Assembly: GCA_964567845.1 (NCBI GenBank)
Contig: CAZMOG010000017.1
Span: forward strand, 1-31,293
Length of the DNA: 31,293 bases
Direction: 5' to 3'
Source: RGIG9079 sp964567845
GTDB taxonomy: Bacteria; Bacteroidota; Bacteroidia; Bacteroidales; Marinifilaceae
In this document: positions 26,328 to 31,293 of the stretch, in pieces
Numbering within the stretch: the first letter of the stretch is position 1
How the letters are laid out: every line of letters begins with the position of its first letter
Translations under genes and position numbers: made by a program
Notes under the pieces: generated by a model
The model's database searches: none
What the model was told of the DNA's origin: nothing
What the model saw: the letters and a program-made list of their open reading frames with translations, nothing else

Positions 26328-27438
26328 TAATTGCCTGGGTTAATTTATCCCACTCAAAATCCTTTTTACGTTCGCGGGTTGCTGCAGCAAAACTTTCATA
26401 GCGGTTGTTGTTGTAGAAGTCAGCAATGGCTTGTGCAATGGCCTTTTCGTTTGGTTCTACCACGTAGCCCGATATTTTATCTCCGATAATCTCGGGCAGA
26501 CCACCTACATTGGTAACAAGCATCGGTTTGCCAAAGTGATAACCAATTTGGGTAACGCCGCTTTGGGTTGCTGTTTTATATGGCTGTACAATCAGGTCAG
26601 AGGCGCAGAAGTAGCTGTTTATGGACTCGTTCGGAATGTAGTCGGTCCTTAAAACAACTCTTGTCTCTAAATTGTAATCGGCAATGAGTTTGAAATAGGG
26701 GGCACTATCGCCATAAAATTCTCCGGCAATAATAAGTTTTACCTGTTTCATATTTGCTAACTCGGGCTCTGCCATTGCCTTTAAAAGCAGATCCAACCCT
26801 TTATATCCACGAATAAAGCCGAAGAATAACAGATATTTATACTGCTCCTCGAGCTCCAAATTATTTAATGCCTCTTCGCGTGAGATTACCTTGCCGTAAT
26901 TATCAAATACAGGGTGTGGAACTAGAGCTCTGTTAGGATCTTTAACAACCTTCAGAACATCGTTAAACACCTCTTTAGACATTCCTATCCACCCATCGAT
27001 AGCATTTGAGAAATATTTTGTAAATAACATATCTCCGGGTCGGTGTTCATGTGGGATAATATTGTCAGCAATGCAGATGATTTTGGTTTTACCACCTTTT
27101 TTAACTTCACGACAAATTGTTCCGAATGCAGGGCCCATAAATGGTAGCCAGAACTTAACTATCAAAATGTCGGGAGCCATGTTACGAAGCTCCTTGCCAA
27201 CCTTAATCCAGTTAAACGGATTCACGGAATTTACTTTGCGTTTAATTGTAAGGTTTTCAGGGGCAGGTTCATTGGTATATTGTGTCTTGCCGGGAAACAG
27301 AATGGAGGGGTACTGAAGGGTAAAGTTGTATATCTCAACATCATGTCCCTCTTCAGTAAACTGCTTTGCCAATCTTTCGTTGAATGCCGCCAATCCCCCG
27401 CGAAAAGGGTGTGCGGTTCCCATAATGACTATCTTCAT
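26308..27438 (-). CDS. Family 4 glycosyltransferase (GT-B fold)
   Basis: The 376-residue GT-B protein starts MKIVIMGTAHPFRGGLAAFN, a typical GT4 N-terminal glycine-rich acceptor-side motif. The C-terminal donor domain has YLLFFGFIRGYKGLDLLLKA (about 205-224), LIIAGEFYG, IVQPYKTATQSGV and GKPMLVTNVGGLPEIIGD. The Glu in the last motif and the preceding loop form the usual sugar-nucleotide site. I prefer the start at 27438: a minus-strand TATCTTTG box at 27480-27487 puts the transcript start near 27474, which would leave almost no leader for the ATG at 27468. It is the only minus-strand gene within the glycan block and overlaps the GT2 gene tail to tail by 20 bases. Confidence 0.92.
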   Translation of the reverse strand: MKIVIMGTAHPFRGGLAAFNERLAKQFTEEGHDVEIYNFTLQYPSILFPGKTQYTNEPAPENLTIKRKVNSVNPFNWIKVGKELRNMAPDILIVKFWLPFMGPAFGTICREVKKGGKTKIICIADNIIPHEHRPGDMLFTKYFSNAIDGWIGMSKEVFNDVLKVVKDPNRALVPHPVFDNYGKVISREEALNNLELEEQYKYLLFFGFIRGYKGLDLLLKAMAEPELANMKQVKLIIAGEFYGDSAPYFKLIADYNLETRVVLRTDYIPNESINSYFCASDLIVQPYKTATQSGVTQIGYHFGKPMLVTNVGGLPEIIGDKISGYVVEPNEKAIAQAIADFYNNNRYESFAAATRERKKDFEWDKLTQAIIKLSKS

Positions 27439-27479
27439 GTCCTTAGTTTGATATAGTTGGTTTTGCATTAAAAAACTTT

Positions 27480-27487
27480 CAAAGATA
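27480..27487 (-). promoter_or_regulatory. Putative -7 box for the GT4 gene
   Basis: On the minus strand this reads TATCTTTG, an exact match to the Bacteroidetes -7 box. It lies about 42 bases upstream of the preferred ATG (27438). No correctly spaced TTG is seen at -33. Confidence 0.5.
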
Positions 27488-27533
27488 AATTTTTTTCACC
27501 ACTTTTGTAGCCTAAAATCCAAATTTGAATATT

Positions 27534-28460
27534 ATGAGCACATTAAAATTCTCGATAGTTATCTGTACTTACAATCGCGAACGTTTTTTGCCCGGATTAT
27601 TTGAATCAATCAAGGCTCAAACAATGAACAAATCTCTTTTCGAGGTTATTTTGATAAATAACAACAGTACCGATAATACAGAATTTTTATGTAATGATTT
27701 CATTCGTAAAAATCCGGATATTCAGTGCTCATATTATGTAGAAACCAATCAGGGGCTTTCATACGCACGCAATCGCGGAATTATTGAGAGTCGTGGTGAG
27801 TATGTTACATTTGCCGACGATGATGCCCTATTGGCTCCGGACTACTCAGAACGTGCAACAGCCTACCTTGATGAGCATCCCGATGTTGCAGAGGTTGGAG
27901 GACCTATTTTGCTTAAATATATGGGCAAGATTCCGGCGTGGGAGAATCCCTATATGAACTCATTACTTGGTTATTTTCAGCCCTCGCTCGAAAAGTATAG
28001 AATGGTTAAGAAGAATCGCAAATATCCACGTGGTTCAAACATGACTTTCAGAAGTTCCATTTTTAAGAAGTGCGGAATGTTTAATGTATCTCTTGGACGT
28101 GTAGGTCGAGTTCTTATCGGTGGCGAGGAGAAGGATATTGCTTTCAGAATTTTCGATGCGGGCGAGGCCATAGATTATGACCCATCGATTCTAGTTTACC
28201 ATTTAGTACCGGAGGAGAGGACTACAGCTGAATTTGTCAAACGTCAAGGAGTTGGTACAGGACAGAGTGAAAGAGTCCGCTCAAAATTGCCGGGGAACTC
28301 GTATGCTAAGCGTATGGTTATCGAGGTCGCCAAATGGGGAGCTACATTTATTTTGTGGTTCCGTTATATGTTAACTTTCAAACCTGCCAAAGCAAATATG
28401 TTGGTACGTTTCAGATGGTGGGTAACAAGTGGATTACTTAACATTGGCAATGAGGGTTAA
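27534..28460 (+). CDS. Family 2 glycosyltransferase
   Basis: The 308-residue protein opens LKFSIVICTYNRERFLPG and has FEVILINNNSTDNT (first nucleotide-binding region), then NQGLSYARNRGIIESRGEYV and FADDDALLAPDY, with an intact DxD. The acceptor-side segment is IGGEEKDIAFRIFDAG, and a hydrophobic stretch at about 265-283 near the C terminus suggests membrane contact. I chose the ATG at 27534, since the longer frame begins at a TTG with no supporting signal. The start lies 96 bases from the divergent GT4 gene, and the 3' end overlaps the convergent DUF1573 gene by 27 bases. It probably works on the same surface glycan. Confidence 0.93.
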   Translation: MSTLKFSIVICTYNRERFLPGLFESIKAQTMNKSLFEVILINNNSTDNTEFLCNDFIRKNPDIQCSYYVETNQGLSYARNRGIIESRGEYVTFADDDALLAPDYSERATAYLDEHPDVAEVGGPILLKYMGKIPAWENPYMNSLLGYFQPSLEKYRMVKKNRKYPRGSNMTFRSSIFKKCGMFNVSLGRVGRVLIGGEEKDIAFRIFDAGEAIDYDPSILVYHLVPEERTTAEFVKRQGVGTGQSERVRSKLPGNSYAKRMVIEVAKWGATFILWFRYMLTFKPAKANMLVRFRWWVTSGLLNIGNEG

Positions 28461-28880
28461 TGATTTTGGTTCTGCATCTCTCTCAGTAGATTGAAATATG
28501 TGAATACGGCGCATTTGCAGGCCTCGTTCAACCCCCTTCATCTCAATGTTTATGGTTATAGTATCGCCCTTTTGTGTGGGCATTTGGGGTTCTTTTATTG
28601 AGAATGTAGTGCATGAACATTCGGTAAGTATTTCATGAATCTTGCAGCTGTCGCTCTGAGCAATCAGGAGTATGGAAACTTTACCGGTCCTACCGTATCC
28701 AATATTCTTAAAATCGATTTCTGATGGTATATCGATATTCTCTTTGTGTATAAATCCCTGAATAATAGACTCTTGTTGTGAATCAGTATTTTCTCTGCTA
28801 TTTTTCATTGCAAGTGTCAATACTCCGCTATATATTATTTCAGAGACAATAATCCAGATAACCAAAAATTTTTTTCTCAT
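28434..28880 (-). CDS. DUF1573-domain periplasmic protein
   Basis: The 148-residue product has an N-terminal hydrophobic signal or anchor (about 5-24) with no lipobox. An Ig-like beta domain matching DUF1573 follows: PSEIDFKNIGYGRTGKVSILL, then LTECSCTTFSIKEP (Cys88 and Cys90 in CSCTT, the family hallmark), GDTITINIEMKG and a final LTLIANV strand. The usual DUF1573 motif is SCGCT; here ECSCTT keeps both cysteines. DUF1573 has no established function. The gene is transcribed away from the NVEAL peptide gene, with only 31 bases between -7 box start and its ATG, and it probably belongs to the same locus. A role in redox or in handling the cysteine-containing peptide is a speculation from proximity. 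Confidence 0.8.
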   Translation of the reverse strand: MRKKFLVIWIIVSEIIYSGVLTLAMKNSRENTDSQQESIIQGFIHKENIDIPSEIDFKNIGYGRTGKVSILLIAQSDSCKIHEILTECSCTTFSIKEPQMPTQKGDTITINIEMKGVERGLQMRRIHIFQSTERDAEPKSLTLIANVK

Positions 28881-28910
28881 TTCTCAATTAAAAAAAATAA
28901 TATTATGTAA

Positions 28911-28918
28911 CAAAGTTA
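28911..28918 (-). promoter_or_regulatory. Putative -7 box for the DUF1573 gene
   Basis: The minus strand reads TAACTTTG, an exact -7 match, about 30 bases upstream of the DUF1573 start. Its -33 region would fall over the plus-strand -7 box of the NVEAL gene, so the two promoters overlap. Confidence 0.55.
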
Positions 28919-28931
28919 AAAATAAATTTAT

Positions 28932-28939
28932 TATGTTTG
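28932..28939 (+). promoter_or_regulatory. Putative -7 box for the NVEAL peptide gene
   Basis: TATGTTTG is an exact -7 match and is followed by CACC, as in the OmpH promoter (TTTGCACC in both). The transcript would start near 28945, giving a leader of about 40 A-rich bases before the ATG at 28986. No good TTG is visible at -33. Confidence 0.55.
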
Positions 28940-28943
28940 CACC

Positions 28944-28951
28944 GTGGCCAC
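28944..28951. promoter_or_regulatory. Perfect palindrome at the predicted NVEAL transcript start
   Basis: GTGGCCAC is its own reverse complement and spans the expected transcription start of the NVEAL gene, just upstream of the DUF1573 promoter. Its position would suit an operator acting on both divergent promoters. An 8-base palindrome can occur by chance, so this is a suggestion only. Confidence 0.25.
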
Positions 28952-28985
28952 AGAAAAATGAATGTTTAACGAAAAACGAAACAAA

Positions 28986-29360
28986 ATGAAAACATTAAGG
29001 ATGAGATTAGGAGTAGCATTGGGCATGTTGTTCCTAATGGGAATTGCAGTAGCTGTTCCAAAAATTGAGAGTAATGGTGGAATCTTTTCTGAGAATGTAG
29101 AGGCAATCTCTGCCGGTGAAAGTTTTTGGAATACATTCCTATGGCATAAGGTGTGGACAGAGTGCAAGGTAGAGAAAACCCGACAAACAACGGTATCATC
29201 GGGAACCCTGAATTACAATTTTAATACCCTTAAGTATGGTACTATAGGTTATTCAGGAACCCCTTACAGCTCTACCACGACAACCGTAACTTATGAGAAT
29301 GGAAGGAAATCATATTGTTATGACGGAAGAAGTTTATGCGCATCAAATGATTGCCGTTAA
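28986..29360 (+). CDS. NVEAL-motif secreted small protein with four cysteines
   Basis: The 124-residue product starts with a basic, hydrophobic N terminus (MKTLRMRLGVALGMLFLMGIAVAVPK) that looks like a signal sequence. After a short spacer comes ENVEAIS (36-42), which matches the motif that names the NVEAL family of small Bacteroidales proteins (PF14055); the usual final Leu is Ile here. The rest is Thr-, Ser- and Tyr-rich with Cys60, Cys111, Cys118 and Cys123, spacing that would allow two disulfide bonds. NVEAL proteins have no agreed function. I chose the ATG at 28986; an in-frame ATG at 28962 would add eight charged residues before the signal sequence. The gene has its own -7 box and is followed by a strong terminator. 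It sits next to a beta-propeller lipoprotein, a thioredoxin-like lipoprotein and a DUF1573 gene. Confidence 0.85.
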   Translation: MKTLRMRLGVALGMLFLMGIAVAVPKIESNGGIFSENVEAISAGESFWNTFLWHKVWTECKVEKTRQTTVSSGTLNYNFNTLKYGTIGYSGTPYSSTTTTVTYENGRKSYCYDGRSLCASNDCR

Positions 29361-29380
29361 AACAATATTAATTAAATTTG
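29351..29380 (+). promoter_or_regulatory. Promoter inside the NVEAL-propeller intergenic region
   Basis: A TTG at 29351-29353 and the -7 box TAAATTTG at 29373-29380 are separated by 19 bases, one of the two best complete promoter matches in this window. The predicted start (about 29386) falls inside the left arm of the terminator hairpin that follows. Transcripts from here would lack part of that arm. Confidence 0.6.
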
Positions 29381-29382
29381 CG

Positions 29383-29409
29383 AGGGTGATTAACTAATCA
29401 CCCTTTTTT
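29383..29409 (+). terminator. Rho-independent terminator between the NVEAL and propeller genes
   Basis: AGGGTGATT (29383-29391) pairs perfectly with AATCACCCT (29396-29404) across a 4-base loop, followed by a run of Ts to 29409. It would end most transcripts from the NVEAL promoter before the propeller gene. Confidence 0.85.
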
Positions 29410-29428
29410 AACTTATAAATACATTGCT

Positions 29429-30703
29429 ATGAAAAATTACTTGTTAATAAATGTAATATTTCTCCTTTTATGTGTTGTCGGTTGTAACTCTAAAGGGGGA
29501 AAATCAGATAATACCATTGATCGAGATTCAGAGTTACAACACTATTTTTCCGGAGTGGATGAGATTGGAACTTCGAAAGCAAGGCAGCTTGATATAAATG
29601 ACACATCCGGCATAAATGTTACGATTAATCCTGAAAATCTAATGGCAATCGATGCGTTTCACTATTTTGATATGGTAAAGGCCATAAAACTTGAAACAAA
29701 ACGTAATGTGCTAATCGGTGGAATAGATAAACTGATTTATTCCGATAGTACTATTTTTATATTGGACAGGGATATGGGTAAGAGTGTCTATGCCTTCGAT
29801 AGTAATGGAAAATATATTGCGACAATCGGTTATGCCGGTCGTGGGCCCGAGGAGTATATCGAACCGACCGATATCTTTTATGATCCGCACTCAAGACATA
29901 TAGTTGTTTGGGATCAGTTCAGTCATAAATATCTGGCCTATAAGCGTGATGGTAAATTTGTTTATAGCAAGACAGTACCATTAAGATTCTTGCGTTGTGA
30001 AATGATTCCTAACGATACTTCTGTGTGGTGTAGCAATATGACAATAAATTCAGGAGTAGAGGCAATTAACGGATATAATCTTTTAGCTTTGGATAGTGAA
30101 TGTGCCAATGTAAATGGTATGTTTGATTATAATCCTTTGGTTATGAATTATATTCCATCGGGAACCAATATGCGCTGTATTGATAATTCAATCTTCTACC
30201 ACCCACAGTTTTCAAAGACCATATATAAATTGAATGGAGTTGAAGCAAGTGCCTGTTTTAATATCAATTTCGATGGAATGAACACGTTGCCTGAAAATCT
30301 TATGGAACTTTGTGCAGGCGATTACGAAAAATTCATGGCACAGTTTAATGGAACAAATGTAGGTTATTTTGAAAATGATTTTCTTGTAACCGATAGTGCT
30401 CTTTATTTAGAGGTAAACTTGGGAAATGATGTTGTTCCAATACGTTATAGTTATTCCACAAAGGAGTCGCAGGTGCTTTTGGCCAATATCTATCAGATCG
30501 ATAAATTTAATCCAGAATTATGTCAGGCCTGTAATTTGCCATGGGGAGATATGACTAAATGTACATACACCAATGGAGAAATATATGCAGCTGTAAATTA
30601 CTCTTTGATTAAACTTCTTCCCAAGGAGGAGTTGGAATATCTTCGGTTGACTGGAATGGACGATGATGCGAATCCGGTTATTTTGGTGATGAAGGAGAGG
30701 TAA
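29429..30703 (+). CDS. 6-bladed beta-propeller lipoprotein
   Basis: The 424-residue product has a lipoprotein signal with lipobox VVGC (Cys19) and no acidic export signal after it (CNSKGG), so an inner-leaflet outer-membrane location is likely. Residues 60-420 form repeated beta units; the hallmark IGYAGRGPEEY at 133-143 is the loop typical of the Bacteroidales 6-bladed beta-propeller family (PF17170, DUF5128), preceded by VYAFDSNGKYIA and followed by a TDIFYDPHSRHIVVWD blade. No catalytic motif is evident; these proteins are thought to bind other proteins or peptides. It follows the NVEAL gene after a terminator and an internal promoter, and is 6 bases before the thioredoxin-like gene. I infer a peptide-binding or sensing partner of the NVEAL protein. 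Confidence 0.85.
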   Translation: MKNYLLINVIFLLLCVVGCNSKGGKSDNTIDRDSELQHYFSGVDEIGTSKARQLDINDTSGINVTINPENLMAIDAFHYFDMVKAIKLETKRNVLIGGIDKLIYSDSTIFILDRDMGKSVYAFDSNGKYIATIGYAGRGPEEYIEPTDIFYDPHSRHIVVWDQFSHKYLAYKRDGKFVYSKTVPLRFLRCEMIPNDTSVWCSNMTINSGVEAINGYNLLALDSECANVNGMFDYNPLVMNYIPSGTNMRCIDNSIFYHPQFSKTIYKLNGVEASACFNINFDGMNTLPENLMELCAGDYEKFMAQFNGTNVGYFENDFLVTDSALYLEVNLGNDVVPIRYSYSTKESQVLLANIYQIDKFNPELCQACNLPWGDMTKCTYTNGEIYAAVNYSLIKLLPKEELEYLRLTGMDDDANPVILVMKER

Positions 30704-30709
30704 AACAGA

Positions 30710-31231
30710 ATGAAGAATATTGTTTTATTAGCTGTTGCACTCCTGTTTATGGGGTGCAATGGTAGTTCTGTTGACCGTACGGTAAGAGAGTTTATGGGAA
30801 GGGAACTCTTGTTTTCCGATTCCGTAGAGTTCCTTGTAAATGGAACACAATGTACCCGGGAGTATTTTGATAAGGCCGCTTTTAAAATTATAAACTATAT
30901 AGATACCTCCGGATGCGAAGAGTGTAAATTACACTTTTTTGATTGGGGTAAATTGCAAAGAGCTCTGGATACTTTGTCTGTGGATGTTAAGGTATGTTTT
31001 ATTGTATGGAGCAAGGATATTGATAATGTATTAAAGTTGAGTAGAATACATAGGTTCAATTATCCCCTTCTTTACGATAACTCAGGCATTTTTCAAAGGC
31101 AAAATAATCTGCCTTTAATCTCCGGTTTCAGAACCTGTTTAGTGGATAGTAATAATAGGGTAGTTGGGGTTGGTTCGCCCCTCTATAACGAAGCTCTATT
31201 GGAATTATATCTGAAACACTTTACAAAGTAA
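30710..31231 (+). CDS. Thioredoxin-like lipoprotein with CxxC motif
   Basis: The 173-residue product has a lipoprotein signal with lipobox FMGC (Cys16), so it is periplasmic-side anchored. The core has a thioredoxin-like layout: FKIINYIDTSGCEECKLHFF places Cys69-Glu-Glu-Cys72 after the first long strand. A helix, VKVCFIVWSKD, YPLLYDNSG and a RTCLVDSNNRVVGVG strand with a possible cis-loop region come next. The usual Trp before the first Cys is Gly here. Such proteins reduce or rearrange disulfides; the nearby four-cysteine NVEAL protein or the CSCTT DUF1573 protein are candidate substrates, but this is inference. It is the last gene of the unit and is followed by a terminator. Confidence 0.8.
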   Translation: MKNIVLLAVALLFMGCNGSSVDRTVREFMGRELLFSDSVEFLVNGTQCTREYFDKAAFKIINYIDTSGCEECKLHFFDWGKLQRALDTLSVDVKVCFIVWSKDIDNVLKLSRIHRFNYPLLYDNSGIFQRQNNLPLISGFRTCLVDSNNRVVGVGSPLYNEALLELYLKHFTK

Positions 31232-31242
31232 TGAAATGGAGG

Positions 31243-31278
31243 CCGGGTCAAAAGTAATTTTTGATCCGGTTTTCTTTT
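31243..31278 (+). terminator. Terminator at the end of the NVEAL locus
   Basis: CCGGGTCAAAA (31243-31253) pairs with TTTTGATCCGG (31259-31269), with one G-U wobble and a 5-base loop, and is followed by TTTTCTTTTG. It closes the propeller-thioredoxin unit just before the window ends. Confidence 0.8.
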
Positions 31279-31293
31279 GTTTGTCATTTTAGC

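Noticed and set aside
27439..27468. Longer N terminus for the GT4 protein (ATG at 27468)
   Set aside because: It would leave only about six leader bases after the predicted transcript start; the MKIVIMG start fits the family better.
27500..27507. CACTTTTG as a -7 box for the GT2 gene at 27534
   Set aside because: The first base differs from TAnnTTTG and no -33 TTG is near, so I did not list it.
20116..28460. Mobile island carrying the glycan genes
   Set aside because: I found no integrase, transposase, tRNA gene or flanking direct repeat, so transfer is not shown.

Overview
The window looks like chromosome from a member of the Bacteroidales (phylum Bacteroidota). The reasons are the gene content (b558-type fumarate reductase/succinate dehydrogenase, DUF4270 lipoprotein, NagZ-beta-lactamase fusion, NVEAL peptide, 6-bladed beta-propeller lipoprotein), A-rich leaders in place of Shine-Dalgarno sequences, and repeated matches to the Bacteroidetes -7 promoter box TAnnTTTG. 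I see no tRNA, rRNA, CRISPR array, insertion sequence or phage gene. No stretch longer than about 200 bases lacks a gene.

Region by region. 1-2505 (minus): respiratory fumarate reductase/succinate dehydrogenase, cytochrome b subunit followed by the flavoprotein, which runs off the left edge. 2598-8176 (minus): a tight three-gene unit of DUF4270 lipoprotein, outer-membrane barrel and secreted GH3/serine-hydrolase fusion, probably for envelope or peptidoglycan turnover. 8346-9461 (plus): a stand-alone surface kelch lipoprotein with its own promoter and terminator. 9541-13218 (plus): three overlapping genes for a TPR protein, a membrane GT2-like protein with a broken DxD motif, and an ECF-type sigma factor. 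13319-16518 (plus): an OmpH/Skp-like chaperone and a YfhO-type membrane protein. They are separated by a terminator, and yfhO ends at a bidirectional terminator shared with the U32-family gene (16574-17821, minus). 18017-19486 (plus): an NhaC antiporter.

19535-26327 (plus) reads as one long operon with gaps of 11 bases or less and several overlaps: frr, two small bactofilins, kdsB, a Wzx-like flippase, a glycosyltransferase, an IspD/TarI-type cytidylyltransferase, a LicD-type transferase and a GT2. Together these would make, decorate and flip a surface glycan, with the bactofilins as a possible scaffold. A minus-strand GT4 (26308-27438) and a plus-strand GT2 (27534-28460) extend this glycan region; both pairs of convergent genes overlap at their 3' ends.

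28434-31278 is the most interesting part. A DUF1573 protein (minus) diverges from a small cysteine-containing NVEAL-motif peptide (plus). The peptide is followed by a 6-bladed beta-propeller lipoprotein and a CxxC thioredoxin-like lipoprotein. The divergent -7 boxes lie 13 bases apart beside a perfect 8-base palindrome, and a terminator plus a second promoter separate the peptide gene from its partners. It looks like a poorly described secreted-peptide locus.
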